Below, piece by piece: positions 48,735-57,493 of a stretch of DNA of 64,000 bases; the stretch's first letter is position 1, and each line of letters opens with the position of its first letter. The translations under genes and the position numbers were made by a program. Source of the stretch: Glutamicibacter sp. B1 (GTDB lineage Bacteria; Actinomycetota; Actinomycetes; Actinomycetales; Micrococcaceae); the NCBI RefSeq assembly GCF_039602135.1, contig NZ_CP125942.1:2108001-2172000 (forward strand), in the 5' to 3' direction. The notes under the pieces are model-generated. The model was not told where the DNA came from, did no database searches, and saw only the letters and a list, made by a program, of their open reading frames with translations.

Positions 48735-50114
48735 GTGGCCGATTCGGCAGCAACGCAAGAATTTGATGTCCTCATCCTCGGCGGTGGATCCGCTGGATAC
48801 TCGGCAGCATTGCGTGCCATCCAGCTGGGCTACACCGTTGGATTGATTGAAAAGGAAAAGCTGGGTGGCACCTGCCTGCACACCGGCTGCATCCCAACCA
48901 AGGCTTACCTGCACGCAGCAGAGTTGGCAGAAAACGCTCGCGAGGGTGCCAAGTACGGCATCAACTCCTCGCTTGAGTCCATCGACCTGGCTGGCGTGCG
49001 CAAGTACAAGGAAGGCATTGTTGCTGGAAAGCACAAGGGCCTGCAGGGCTTGCTCAAGATGAAGAAGGTCAACGTTATCACCGGTAACGGCCGCCTCATC
49101 TCGCAGGATTCCATCGACGTTGATGGCACTGTTTACAAGGGCAAGTACATCATCCTTGCCACCGGTTCCACCTCCAAGACTTTCGGTCTTGAAATCGGCG
49201 GTCGCGTACTGACCAGCACCGAAGCACTGAATATGGAAGATCTGCCAAAGAGCGCCATCGTGCTCGGTGGCGGCGTCATCGGCGTTGAATTTGCTTCCGT
49301 ATGGAACTCCTTCGGTGTCGATGTCACCATCGTTGAAGGTCTTCCTTCGCTGGTTCCAAACGAAGACCCAGCAATCATCAAGACCTTGGAGCGTGCGTTC
49401 AAGAAGCGCGGCATCAAGTTCAACACCGGTGTCTTCTTCGAAAAGGTCGAGCAGGATGCCAACGGCGTCAAGGTCTCCCTGGCTGACGGCAACGTACTGG
49501 AAGCAGACATCGTTCTGGTTGCAGTCGGCCGCGGTCCAGTGACCGAAGGCTTGGGCTTTGAAGAGCAGGGCATCACCATCGATCGCGGTTTCGTGATCAC
49601 CAACGAGCGTCTGCACACCGGCGTCGGCAACATCTACGCCATCGGCGACATTGTCCCAGGCGTACAGTTGGCACACCGTGGCTACCAGCATGGTCGCTTC
49701 GTAGCTGAGGAAATCCACGGCCTGAAGCCAACCATCATCGAGGACATCAACATCCCGAAGGTGACCTTCTGCGAGCCAGAGATTGCTTCGGTTGGCTACT
49801 CCGAGCCAAAGGCTAAGGAGAAGTTCGGCGCCGATCAGATCGAAACCACCGAATACAACCTCGCCGGTAACGGCAAGTCTTCGATCCTGGGCACCAGCGG
49901 CCTGATCAAGATGGTTCGCGTCAAGAACGGTCCAATCGTGGGCGTTCACGGCATCGGCGGTCGCATCGGTGAGCAGATCGGTGAAGCTCAGCTGATCGTG
50001 AACTGGGAAGCATACCCAGAGGACGTTTCCCAGCTGATCCACGCGCACCCAACTCAGAACGAGTCCCTCGGCGAAGCTGCGATGGCTCTCGCCGGTGCTC
50101 CACTGCACGGCTAA
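48735..50114 (+). CDS. lpdA: Dihydrolipoyl dehydrogenase
   Basis: E3 flavoprotein of the 2-oxoacid dehydrogenase complexes, 459 residues; it reoxidises dihydrolipoyl groups with NAD. FAD-binding GGGSAGYSAALRA is at the N-terminus, the redox-active disulfide is in GGTCLHTGCIPTK, NAD-binding GGGVIGVEFASVW is near residue 175, and the dimer-interface HAHPTQNES provides the catalytic His/Glu. GTG start at 48735 with GAGGGAG upstream. It is followed by the E2 gene after 113 bases that include a hairpin. Codon use looks highly biased, consistent with high expression. Confidence 0.96.
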   Translation: MADSAATQEFDVLILGGGSAGYSAALRAIQLGYTVGLIEKEKLGGTCLHTGCIPTKAYLHAAELAENAREGAKYGINSSLESIDLAGVRKYKEGIVAGKHKGLQGLLKMKKVNVITGNGRLISQDSIDVDGTVYKGKYIILATGSTSKTFGLEIGGRVLTSTEALNMEDLPKSAIVLGGGVIGVEFASVWNSFGVDVTIVEGLPSLVPNEDPAIIKTLERAFKKRGIKFNTGVFFEKVEQDANGVKVSLADGNVLEADIVLVAVGRGPVTEGLGFEEQGITIDRGFVITNERLHTGVGNIYAIGDIVPGVQLAHRGYQHGRFVAEEIHGLKPTIIEDINIPKVTFCEPEIASVGYSEPKAKEKFGADQIETTEYNLAGNGKSSILGTSGLIKMVRVKNGPIVGVHGIGGRIGEQIGEAQLIVNWEAYPEDVSQLIHAHPTQNESLGEAAMALAGAPLHG

Positions 50115-50127
50115 TAGGCTTTCCCCA

Positions 50128-50160
50128 ACTAGGCAGCGCGTTGTCAACGCGCTGCCTAGT
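50128..50160 (+). terminator. Hairpin between lpdA and sucB
   Basis: Perfect 15-bp stem (50128-50142 and 50146-50160) with GTC loop and no T tract. It may be a partial terminator or an RNA processing or stability element separating lpdA from sucB. Confidence 0.55.
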
Positions 50161-50227
50161 GCACAAAGCTCGGAGGCACAGCCTCCAACCACAATTCAAG
50201 ATTTAAAAACCAAGGAGATACGGGACG

Positions 50228-51961
50228 ATGTCTGAAACCGTAAACCTACCCGCACTGGGTGAAAGTGTTACCGAAGGTACGGTAACTCGCTGGCTGAAGC
50301 AGGTTGGCGACCGTGTAGAGGTAGACGAGCCGTTGGTGGAAGTTTCCACCGACAAGGTAGACACTGAAGTTCCTTCGCCAGTTGCCGGCGTCATCGAGGA
50401 AATCTTTGTTGCAGAAGACGAGGACGCTGAGGTTGGCGCTCCCCTCGTTCGCATTGGTGATGGATCCGGTTCGGGCGAGGCTGCACTAGCTGCCCCAGCT
50501 GCTGAAGAAGCACCAGCTCAGGCAGAAGCTCCAGCGGCACCAGCTGCTGAAGAAGCACCGGCTGAAGAAGCGGCACCTGCCGCTGCACCTGCTGGTTCCG
50601 CTTCGGGCACCGAAGTTACCTTGCCCGCACTGGGCGAATCGGTAACCGAGGGCACCGTGACCCGCTGGTTGAAGGAAGTTGGCGAGGAAGTCGCCGTCGA
50701 CGAGCCACTGCTCGAAGTATCCACCGACAAGGTCGACACTGAAGTTCCTTCGCCAGTTGCCGGCACCCTGCTGGAAATTCGTGTTCCCGAAGACGAGACC
50801 GCTGAAGTTGGTGCAGTTCTCGCAGTGATCGGTGCTGCAGGCGCTGCTCCTGCCGCTGCCCCAGCGAAGGAAGAAGCACCAGCACCTGCTGCTGCTCCAG
50901 CCCCGGTCAAGGAAGAGGCTCCAGCCGCTCCTGCCCCTGCCGCACCAGCTGCACCTGCAGCACCGGCTCCAGCAGCCCCAGCACCAGCTGCCGCTCCGGC
51001 GCCAGCGGCTGCAGAGGCAAACAACGAGTCGGGCTATGTCACCCCACTGGTCCGCCGTTTGGCTAACCAGCACGACATTGACATCGCTTCGGTCAAGGGC
51101 ACCGGCGTTGGCGGTCGCATCCGCAAGCAGGACGTGCTTGACGCCGTCGCTGCCAAGGAAGCTGCATCCGCTCCAGCAGCCGCAGCAGCAACCCCAGCTG
51201 CAGCAAAGCCAGCGGCACCAGTAGTCGAGGCTTCCTCGCTACGCGGTACCACCGTCAAGGCTCCACGCATCCGTCAGGTTATCGCCCGTCGAATGCGCGA
51301 ATCGCTGGATATCTCGACTCAGTTGACCCAGGTCCACGAGATCGACATGACCCGCATCGTGAACCTGCGAGCCAAGGCCAAGGCCGGCTTCAAGGCCACC
51401 AACGGTGTCAACCTGACCTACCTGCCATTCATCGCCAAGGCTGTTACCGAGGCACTGAAGGCTCACCCATCGGTGAACGCCAACTACGATGAAGAAAAGC
51501 AGGAGATCACCTACCACAACGCCGAGCACCTCGGCTTCGCGGTAGACTCCGAAAAGGGCCTGCTGGTTCCTGTTGTCTCCAACGCTGGCGATCTGAACCT
51601 TGCTGGCCTGGCCAACAAGATCGCTGACGTTGCAGCACGTACCCGTGGCAACAAGATCGGTCCAAACGAGCTCTCCGGCGGCACCTTCACCATCACCAAC
51701 ATTGGTTCGGTAGGCGCCCTGTTCGATACCCCGATCATCAACCAGCCAGAGGTCGCCATCTTGGGCACTGGCGCTATCGTGAAGCGTCCAGCGGTCATCA
51801 CTGATGCCGAGGGCAACGACTCGATCGCCATCCGTCACATGATGTACCTGTGCCTGACTTACGATCACCGTCTCGTTGACGGCGCCGATGCAGGTCGATT
51901 CCTGCAGACCGTCAAGGCTCGCCTTGAGGGTGGCGCTTTCGAAGGCGATCTGGGGCTCTAA
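50228..51961 (+). CDS. sucB: Dihydrolipoamide acyltransferase (E2), two lipoyl domains
   Basis: Acyl-transferring core of a 2-oxoacid dehydrogenase, 577 residues. Two nearly identical lipoyl domains (about 1-78 and 122-200; lipoyl Lys in [14 protein letters not shown]) are joined by Ala/Pro-rich linkers. An E3-binding domain follows (about 275-310; [21 protein letters not shown]), then the catalytic domain (about 345-577) with the active-site His in [17 protein letters not shown]. It is labelled SucB by tradition, but by position (pepA-lpdA-E2-lipB-lipA) it matches mycobacterial DlaT, the E2 that serves pyruvate dehydrogenase. E1 genes are not in the window. AAGGAGA precedes the ATG. Confidence 0.93.
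   Translation: MSETVNLPALGESVTEGTVTRWLKQVGDRVEVDEPLVEVSTDKVDTEVPSPVAGVIEEIFVAEDEDAEVGAPLVRIGDGSGSGEAALAAPAAEEAPAQAEAPAAPAAEEAPAEEAAPAAAPAGSASGTEVTLPALGESVTEGTVTRWLKEVGEEVAVDEPLLEVSTDKVDTEVPSPVAGTLLEIRVPEDETAEVGAVLAVIGAAGAAPAAAPAKEEAPAPAAAPAPVKEEAPAAPAPAAPAAPAAPAPAAPAPAAAPAPAAAEANNESGYVTPLVRRLANQHDIDIASVKGTGVGGRIRKQDVLDAVAAKEAASAPAAAAATPAAAKPAAPVVEASSLRGTTVKAPRIRQVIARRMRESLDISTQLTQVHEIDMTRIVNLRAKAKAGFKATNGVNLTYLPFIAKAVTEALKAHPSVNANYDEEKQEITYHNAEHLGFAVDSEKGLLVPVVSNAGDLNLAGLANKIADVAARTRGNKIGPNELSGGTFTITNIGSVGALFDTPIINQPEVAILGTGAIVKRPAVITDAEGNDSIAIRHMMYLCLTYDHRLVDGADAGRFLQTVKARLEGGAFEGDLGL
50345..50389 (+). repeat. Direct repeat copy 1 in sucB lipoyl domain 1
   Basis: 45-bp stretch around the lipoyl-lysine site, matching 50720-50764 at 44 of 45 positions. 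Confidence 0.9.
50720..50764 (+). repeat. Direct repeat copy 2 in sucB lipoyl domain 2
   Basis: Second copy of the 45-bp repeat; the single difference is at 50734 (C here, A at 50359). Confidence 0.9.
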
Positions 51962-51985
51962 GCTCTAAAAAGCTCTTCTAGCTAC

Positions 51986-52034
51986 AGCGATGATCGCCCC
52001 TACCGATGTTTCGGTAGGGGCGATCATCGCTTTT
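51986..52034. terminator. sucB terminator
   Basis: Perfect 20-bp stem (51987-52006 and 52011-52030), TGTT loop, then TTTT. Confidence 0.93.
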
Positions 52035-52056
52035 CTACGTTCAGTCGAATTTGGAT

Positions 52057-52062
52057 TAGGCT
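52057..52062 (+). promoter_or_regulatory. -10 element TAGGCT, likely leaderless start
   Basis: TAGGCT, then six bases, then the ATG at 52069. The intervening AGGAGT could instead act as a very close ribosome site. Confidence 0.45.
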
Positions 52063-52068
52063 AGGAGT

Positions 52069-52419
52069 ATGGATTTCCTGAAACTCATTTTAGTATTTGT
52101 GCATATTCTTGGAGCGGGCGCGATTTTTGGCGGCTGGCTGGCAAACTTTAAGACCCCCACCGTCAATGTTTGGCAGTGGTACGGTGCTCTGGTCCAGTTG
52201 ATTACTGGTCTGGCTTTGGTAGGTATCGCTGAAGCTGGCACCGATCCGGTCAACCACGCAAAAATTGGCGTAAAACTTGTTATTGCAATCGTCATCGCAG
52301 TGGCAGCATTTATCGGACGCAAGAAGGTCAAGGCTGGCGAAGAAGTTTCGACCGGCATCGCCCACGCAGTTGGTGGCATGGCTTTCATCAACATCGCAGT
52401 AGCCACACTCTGGTCCTAA
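52069..52419 (+). CDS. Small four-helix membrane protein
   Basis: Unnamed 116-residue membrane protein with about four hydrophobic helices (roughly 4-24, 37-53, 68-86 and 96-114). Features are FVHILGAGAIFGGWLANF near the N-terminus, a conserved-looking HAKIGVKLVIAIV helix with His and Lys, and a final HAVGGMAFINIAVATLW helix. Such proteins occur in many actinobacteria without known function. It lies after the sucB terminator and has its own -10, so it is a separate unit. It converges on the kinase gene. Confidence 0.75.
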   Translation: MDFLKLILVFVHILGAGAIFGGWLANFKTPTVNVWQWYGALVQLITGLALVGIAEAGTDPVNHAKIGVKLVIAIVIAVAAFIGRKKVKAGEEVSTGIAHAVGGMAFINIAVATLWS

Positions 52420-52438
52420 GCTTCATAAGGACTATCTG

Positions 52439-52483
52439 GGAACCGCGGTCAAATGTACTGAGCATACATTTGGACGCGGTTCC
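52439..52483. terminator. Convergent terminator, membrane protein / kinase
   Basis: Long imperfect stem: 52439-52447 with 52475-52483 and 52450-52457 with 52465-52472, separated by one mismatch and one G-T pair. Confidence 0.75.
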
Positions 52484-52488
52484 TTCCT

Positions 52489-53997
52489 TTAATGGCGTAG
52501 AACTTTGCCTATCGTCCAACCTTTATCGGAGAGCACTAGTTCTATTTCAATCCTCTGCGTCGCGGTGGCTTTGACCGTGTGAATCGCTTGGCCTTTTTGA
52601 TCCACGTAGTCATACTCCCCTTGACTTGAATCTGCGCTCAAAATCACCGTATTACCTTGCCCTCTGGCGACGACTGAAACATTCTCTAGATGCGTTTTTA
52701 AGCCACGAAAATTCAAATCCATATCACGCAAAGTGGCAATAGTTTCTTGATCTCTTTTCAACTGCTCAGAACCCGCAGCGTAGATAGTCTTCAAATCACG
52801 GCTCGATAGCTTACTCATCGCAGCATCACGTCGTTGTGTCAGGCTGAGGAAGGCCGATACTATCGTGTCCTGCTGAAACGCACACGCGGGAACTTCAGCA
52901 ACATCATTGATACGACACGTAGATTCGCCAGGAACCTCGATCACCTGCTCCGTGTCGGATGCAGTTGCTGCCACGAGATGATTTACGCCGACAAGGCTGC
53001 CTGCTATGACCGCAATGCCCAGGACAACCGCGCCTACAACCTTCATCGCGCCGGGCGTGCTTCGAAGCCGATGAACTTCCCATCCTTCATCCGCTTCCTG
53101 CTTAACGTTAGAAGTTTTTACAGCCTTTTGCTTTGCCCGCTTTGGTCGCCGACGCCCTTGCCCCACTTCTGGGTGAATAGTTTCCATCAGATGCGTTGCA
53201 TCCGAGGAAACATGGCCCTCCCATCGAATTGCTTCAGCACTAGCGCTTGCAAAGAGCGTTCGCGCAAATTGCTCGGCGCTGGGCCGTTGACTCGGATCCG
53301 TACTGAGGCACTCGATCAGAAGTTCTTGAATGATCCGTGGGATGCTCGGAAACTGTACGCGCACTGGCGGACGAATGAGCTCTTCATCTGGGGGCCTTCC
53401 AGACAGAAGAAACCATAAACACGCGCCCAGAGAATAGACGTCCTGCTCTCCTGTGGAAACTTCGCGCACCCCTGGAGCAATCTCTGGAGCCATAAACCCC
53501 GGCGTCCCGGCCCCGGAAGACTCGAGTATCCCGGACGTAGTCTCCTGAAAGTCAATGATTTTTGGCATCCCGCTTGCAGTTAGCAAAACATTGGACGGTG
53601 AGATGTCACCGTGTCGAAAACCAGCAGCATGCATAGTAGAAAGTGTTTGCGCAACCGGAGCCAAGGCAGTGATACATTCTCCCAAACTGAACACACCACG
53701 GCTGCTCACGAGATCACCGATGCTACCGCCAGGACAGTATTCCATGATCAATCCATCACCCAACTGAGTGCTGAGCGTGCCGTAAAAATCAACGACATAT
53801 TTCCTCGACTGCGTAACCGAGTTTTGCCTCAAGGAGGAGACATCTTCCATAGTCAAACTTAGTTTTAACACCATGTAAGTTTGGTCACTCTCCCTGCGCA
53901 CCAACCAGACTTTACAAGGTGACTTGGCGCTTAAGGGTCTAACAGTGACATGCCCCGGGGCCATTGGCCACGCTAAAACATTTGTTGATTCATCCAT
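52489..53997 (-). CDS. Atypical membrane-anchored Ser/Thr protein kinase-like protein
   Basis: About 502 residues: kinase-like domain (~10-250), basic linker (~275-310), one transmembrane helix (~320-342) and an extracellular domain (~345-502) resembling NTF2-like sensor modules. The beta-3 Lys is in MVLKLS (about residue 45) and the substrate-site GTPGFMAPE is normal. The catalytic loop reads HGDISPSN instead of HRDLKPxN, losing Arg and Lys, and the metal motif is DFQ instead of DFG (residues 149-151). Activity is therefore uncertain; HGD loops do work in APH-type kinases. I start at the ATG at 53997; the extension to 54060 would add a spurious hydrophobic segment. It is divergent from lipB. 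Confidence 0.82.
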   Translation of the reverse strand: MDESTNVLAWPMAPGHVTVRPLSAKSPCKVWLVRRESDQTYMVLKLSLTMEDVSSLRQNSVTQSRKYVVDFYGTLSTQLGDGLIMEYCPGGSIGDLVSSRGVFSLGECITALAPVAQTLSTMHAAGFRHGDISPSNVLLTASGMPKIIDFQETTSGILESSGAGTPGFMAPEIAPGVREVSTGEQDVYSLGACLWFLLSGRPPDEELIRPPVRVQFPSIPRIIQELLIECLSTDPSQRPSAEQFARTLFASASAEAIRWEGHVSSDATHLMETIHPEVGQGRRRPKRAKQKAVKTSNVKQEADEGWEVHRLRSTPGAMKVVGAVVLGIAVIAGSLVGVNHLVAATASDTEQVIEVPGESTCRINDVAEVPACAFQQDTIVSAFLSLTQRRDAAMSKLSSRDLKTIYAAGSEQLKRDQETIATLRDMDLNFRGLKTHLENVSVVARGQGNTVILSADSSQGEYDYVDQKGQAIHTVKATATQRIEIELVLSDKGWTIGKVLRH

Positions 53998-54089
53998 AGC
54001 TCTGTTGTAGAGCAAAATTAGAAAACACAAGTTCGTTATCCACAGGTTTAACGCCCTCAATCGAATTAGCGACCAGCGTTACAACGGCG

Positions 54090-54095
54090 TAGGGT
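54090..54095 (+). promoter_or_regulatory. -10 element TAGGGT of lipB, likely leaderless
   Basis: TAGGGT ends seven bases before the lipB ATG, with no Shine-Dalgarno between. Confidence 0.5.
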
Positions 54096-54102
54096 AACCC
54101 TC

Positions 54103-54750
54103 ATGGCGATCGAATTCGAACGAGTCGGACTAGGCTCAAAATTTGTGCCCTACATGGAAGCTTGGGACTACCAGATCCAACTGCATGATGCGGTAGCCGC
54201 GGACGAACAGTCCCCGAAAGTCCTGTTCCTAGAGCACGAAGCGGTATACACCGCAGGCAAGAGAACTGAACCAGAAGATCTTCCCTTAGACGGAACCCCT
54301 GTCGTAGATGTAGATCGAGGCGGCAAGCTCACCTGGCACGGCCCCGGACAACTAATCGGTTATCCCATCGTCAAACTGCGCAAGATGAGCGCAATTCGGC
54401 TTTACGTGGAAACTATCGAGGAAGCGCTGATCAACGTAGTCAGCGACATGGGCATTCCCACGACACAGATCAAAGGTCGATCTGGCGTTTGGGTTCCGGG
54501 AAAAAACGGCGAGCAAGATCGAAAGATTGCAGCAATCGGGCTTCGTATCAGCCATGGTGTCACCATGCATGGCTTTGCGCTGAACTGCTCTAATGAATTA
54601 GCAGCCTACGAGCAGATCATCCCGTGCGGAATCACCGATGCTGGCGTCACTTCCATCTCCCAAGAGCTAGGAAAAACCGTCACACCAGAAGATGTTGTTG
54701 ACCGAGTACAGAGCGAACTCGAACGTCTTCTCACCCCACAAGTCGTCTAG
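54103..54750 (+). CDS. lipB: Lipoyl(octanoyl) transferase
   Basis: Moves octanoyl from acyl carrier protein to lipoyl-domain lysines, 215 residues, cytosolic. The signature [17 protein letters not shown] is near residues 73-89. The conserved Lys is in [18 protein letters not shown] and the catalytic Cys in IIPCGI. It sits 32 bases before lipA, and the two are cotranscribed. The E2 protein encoded just upstream is an obvious substrate. Confidence 0.96.
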   Translation: MAIEFERVGLGSKFVPYMEAWDYQIQLHDAVAADEQSPKVLFLEHEAVYTAGKRTEPEDLPLDGTPVVDVDRGGKLTWHGPGQLIGYPIVKLRKMSAIRLYVETIEEALINVVSDMGIPTTQIKGRSGVWVPGKNGEQDRKIAAIGLRISHGVTMHGFALNCSNELAAYEQIIPCGITDAGVTSISQELGKTVTPEDVVDRVQSELERLLTPQVV

Positions 54751-54782
54751 ACAATCATTCCCTCCAAAAGAAAGAGCCGATA

Positions 54783-55781
54783 ATGAGCGTCGCACCTGAA
54801 GGCCGTCGTATGTTGCGGGTTGAAAAGCGCAATGCTGCCGTACCCGTGGAGCGCAAGCCCGAGTGGATCAAGGCCAAGTTGAACATTGGTCCTGAATACG
54901 TAGGCCTGAAGAATCTCGTGCAGTCTGAAGGATTGCACACCGTCTGCGAAGAAGCAGGCTGCCCAAATATCTTCGAATGTTGGGAAGACCGTGAAGCGTC
55001 TTTCCTTATCGGTGGTTCCGAGTGCACCCGCCGTTGCGATTTCTGCCAGATCGCTACCGGCAAACCATCCCCTATCGATCGCTCCGAACCTTTTAAGGTT
55101 GCAATGAGCGTCAAGAAGATGGATCTGCGCTACGCGACTGTAACTGGTGTAGCCCGTGATGACCTCGAGGATGAGGGCGTGTGGCTGTATGCCGAGACGG
55201 TTCGCCAGATTCACAAGATGAACCCAACTACGGGTGTTGAGTTGTTGATCCCAGACTTCACCGGCAAGCCAGAAAACCTGGATGCCATTTGCGATTCCGC
55301 TCCCGAGGTTTACGCCCACAACGTGGAGACCGTTCCTCGTATCTTCAAGCGCATTCGCCCGGCCTTCCGCTATGACCGCTCCTTGGACGTCATTTCTCAC
55401 GGTCGCAAGCGAGGACTCATCACCAAGTCGAACCTGATCTTGGGTATGGGCGAAACGCGCGAAGAAATTTCTGAAGCCATGCGCGATCTCTACGAGGCCG
55501 GCTGCGACCTCCTGACTTTGACACAGTATCTACGCCCTACCGATCTTCACCTTCCTGTCGATCGTTGGGTTACCCCACAGGAATTCATTGAACTACAGCA
55601 GGAGGCAGAAGAAATCGGCTTCGCCGGTGTCATGTCTGGTCCGCTGGTTCGTTCTTCTTACCGTGCAGGTCGCTTGTGGGCTGGCGCCATGCGTAAGAAG
55701 GGGCGCGAAATCCCTGAGGCTCTCTCGCAGATTGAGTCCTCCGGTAACACCCGTCAGGAAGCTGCTTCATTGATCAAGTAA
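54783..55781 (+). CDS. lipA: Lipoyl synthase
   Basis: Radical SAM enzyme that inserts two sulfurs into protein-bound octanoyl groups, 332 residues. The auxiliary-cluster cysteines are in [12 protein letters not shown] and the radical SAM CxxxCxxC in [11 protein letters not shown]-binding and C-terminal [10 protein letters not shown] with the conserved Ser near the end complete the family pattern. It completes the lipoyl-protein module with lipB, sucB and lpdA. A ribosome site is weak (AAAGAG about seven bases upstream), so coupling to lipB is likely. Confidence 0.97.
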   Translation: MSVAPEGRRMLRVEKRNAAVPVERKPEWIKAKLNIGPEYVGLKNLVQSEGLHTVCEEAGCPNIFECWEDREASFLIGGSECTRRCDFCQIATGKPSPIDRSEPFKVAMSVKKMDLRYATVTGVARDDLEDEGVWLYAETVRQIHKMNPTTGVELLIPDFTGKPENLDAICDSAPEVYAHNVETVPRIFKRIRPAFRYDRSLDVISHGRKRGLITKSNLILGMGETREEISEAMRDLYEAGCDLLTLTQYLRPTDLHLPVDRWVTPQEFIELQQEAEEIGFAGVMSGPLVRSSYRAGRLWAGAMRKKGREIPEALSQIESSGNTRQEAASLIK

Positions 55782-55800
55782 TGATCAAATGAGTGCGTTC

Positions 55801-55861
55801 CAGACCACGACCCCGTAGCCCGATGGCAACTTTGACATCATGGCTTCGGGGTCGTGGTCTG
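55801..55861 (+). terminator. lipA terminator
   Basis: 15-bp perfect outer stem (55801-55815 and 55847-55861) with extra inner pairing (55817-55820 with 55842-55845). Confidence 0.75.
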
Positions 55862-55948
55862 TTGACATCGTCCCGTTGTGCTTCAAATTTCCTTCGTTAG
55901 CTGACGCGACTTAGAACTATCGTCAACATCGCGTAGAATTAAGGAACT

Positions 55949-56701
55949 ATGGCCAAAAACTCCGACAACGACGCTGCTGCGCAATCAAAGCGCGGTTTGT
56001 TTTCGCGTAAACCAAAAGCTGAGAAGAAGAACAAAGAACCAGGTCGATTGAAGCAAATCGGCCAAGTCTTCCAGATGACGCGCCGCAACGACCCGATGGT
56101 CGTTTGGTGGATGGCACTGGCAGCCTTGGCAGTAATCGCGGTCTGCTTGGTTATCGGTATCTTGATCAACAACTGGATCACCATGTTGATCATTGCTATT
56201 CCGTTGGCTCTTCTTGCGGCAATGTTCATCATGTCCCGTCGCGCTGAAAAAGCTGCCTTCTCCCAACTTGAAGGACGCCCAGGTGCTGCCGGTGCAGCCA
56301 TGAGCGTTCTGCGTCGTGGATGGATCCTCAAGCAGGAACCAGTCGCCTACAACCGCCACCAGGACTTGGTTTTCCTTGCCATTGGCCGTCCAGGCGTCGT
56401 CTTGGTTACTGAAGGACCTAAGTCGCGAGTACGCGAATTGGTAACTTCCGAGCGTAAGCGCATTGCTCGCGTTCTGCCGAACGTACCAGTACACGTAATC
56501 AACGCTGGCCAAGACGAAGACCAGACCAGTTTGGTTAATGTCAGCAAGGAAATGAAGAAACTTCCTAAGTCCATCACCAAGCTTGAAGTCACGGCCATCG
56601 ACAAGCGTCTAAGCACGCTGACCGCAAACCGTTTGCCTATCCCGAAGGGCGTGGATCCGAACCGAGTTCGGCCGAACCGTCGCGCTACTCGCGGTCGCTA
56701 A
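55949..56701 (+). CDS. DUF4191 family membrane protein
   Basis: Actinobacterial protein of 250 residues, function unknown. It has a basic N-terminus (to about residue 45), two adjacent transmembrane helices (about 52-72 and 74-94) and a soluble C-terminal domain with RGWILKQEPVAYNRHQDLVF and RPGVVLVTEGP, then a very basic end. It is conserved between lipA and glnA in this group. TAGAAT and AAGGA lie just before the ATG. The basic soluble part could bind nucleic acid or lipid; nothing decides this. Confidence 0.88.
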   Translation: MAKNSDNDAAAQSKRGLFSRKPKAEKKNKEPGRLKQIGQVFQMTRRNDPMVVWWMALAALAVIAVCLVIGILINNWITMLIIAIPLALLAAMFIMSRRAEKAAFSQLEGRPGAAGAAMSVLRRGWILKQEPVAYNRHQDLVFLAIGRPGVVLVTEGPKSRVRELVTSERKRIARVLPNVPVHVINAGQDEDQTSLVNVSKEMKKLPKSITKLEVTAIDKRLSTLTANRLPIPKGVDPNRVRPNRRATRGR

Positions 56702-56710
56702 AAACCTCAT

Positions 56711-56760
56711 AAAAATATCGAAGCCGCAACAGGATTTCCTGTTGCGGCTTCGATATTTTT
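56711..56760. terminator. Bidirectional terminator DUF4191/RDD
   Basis: Perfect 24-bp palindromic stem (56711-56734 and 56737-56760) with A- and T-rich ends, so it can terminate both convergent genes. Confidence 0.93.
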
Positions 56761-56771
56761 CTGTCTTTAAC

Positions 56772-57209
56772 TTATCTGATGTTGACCAAGATTGTTTTCG
56801 GAAGTCTGTCGTGAAGACCCCGCTGATCTTTATCGGTAACGAAAACCGGAATCGCCAGGCAAAGCAATAATGAGCGACTCAAACCTTGCAGAGGCTTCAC
56901 AGCCGTGCCGTCCATGGACTGCACTTGGAGGCCAAAGGTGCGGTGACCAATTGTGTGGCCAGTGAATCCCACGCCAATAATCTGACCAGCACAAAACAGT
57001 AGCAACGTTGCAAGATCACTGAAATTGAAGAGCCACCAGCTCAGAAGCATTGATAGGCCCCAGTCAATGAACAAGGCGCCGAGCCTACGAGGGAAACGGC
57101 CAATTGACCCTGGTCCGCTCTCCGGACGACCTAAGTCCTGCCCCGGCCATTGTTGCGAGTTATGTTGTGGCGGGCCTTCGAGCCACGAACTAAAGTCTTT
57201 TCTTTCCAC
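56772..57209 (-). CDS. RDD family membrane protein
   Basis: Small membrane protein of 145 residues in the RDD family, named for Arg and Asp residues in its helices: GRFPRRLGALFIDWGLSMLL carries the conserved RRxxAxxxD-like pattern. Two or three hydrophobic helices lie at about 44-60, 66-84 and 108-122; RGLHDRLPKTILV is the usual end. Function unknown; some RDD proteins act in ion transport. It diverges from glnA, between DUF4191 and glnA as in mycobacteria. Confidence 0.88.
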   Translation of the reverse strand: MERKDFSSWLEGPPQHNSQQWPGQDLGRPESGPGSIGRFPRRLGALFIDWGLSMLLSWWLFNFSDLATLLLFCAGQIIGVGFTGHTIGHRTFGLQVQSMDGTAVKPLQGLSRSLLLCLAIPVFVTDKDQRGLHDRLPKTILVNIR

Positions 57210-57351
57210 CTACCTAGTCTATCGAGGGATTCTGTGCACTCGTTTTATCGTCCTGAATACCCTGATCAGACCGACTAAGATTCCGAGTCAGTATGTTACG
57301 AACTGCATCATGCCAGATCAGCGGGATACGACACGCCCGGACATCGGCTCT

Positions 57352-57389
57352 GTAACAGGCTGGAAACAATAGAGACACCATTCAGAAAT
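57352..57389 (+). promoter_or_regulatory. GlnR-type box upstream of glnA
   Basis: Four 5-mers at exact 11-bp spacing: GTAAC (57352), GAAAC (57363), GACAC (57374) and GAAAT (57385). This follows the actinobacterial GlnR consensus gTnAC-n6-GaAAc in tandem. A TATATG (57407-57412) downstream may be the -10, with the box over the -35, as for an activator. Confidence 0.7.
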
Positions 57390-57493
57390 GGATAGTGGGT
57401 AAGCTCTATATGTAAGCAAGGGAACCAGATAGGACCTTCTATCTGATCGTTCTGTTTACCAAATCTCATATCTCACCAGGGAGTAACCTGCAC

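Noticed and set aside
48633..50192. 519-codon minus-strand frame opposite lpdA
   Set aside because: Antisense shadow caused by strong codon bias in lpdA; no start signal and no recognisable product.
50500..51230. Ala/Pro-rich repetitive DNA in sucB as a possible minisatellite
   Set aside because: These are the normal flexible linkers of E2 proteins; the DNA is compositionally simple but not a regular tandem repeat.
52032..52051. Possible fourth cyd-type dyad (TTTCTACG after the sucB terminator)
   Set aside because: Only the left arm matches; the right half lacks CGTAGAAA, and the T run belongs to the terminator.
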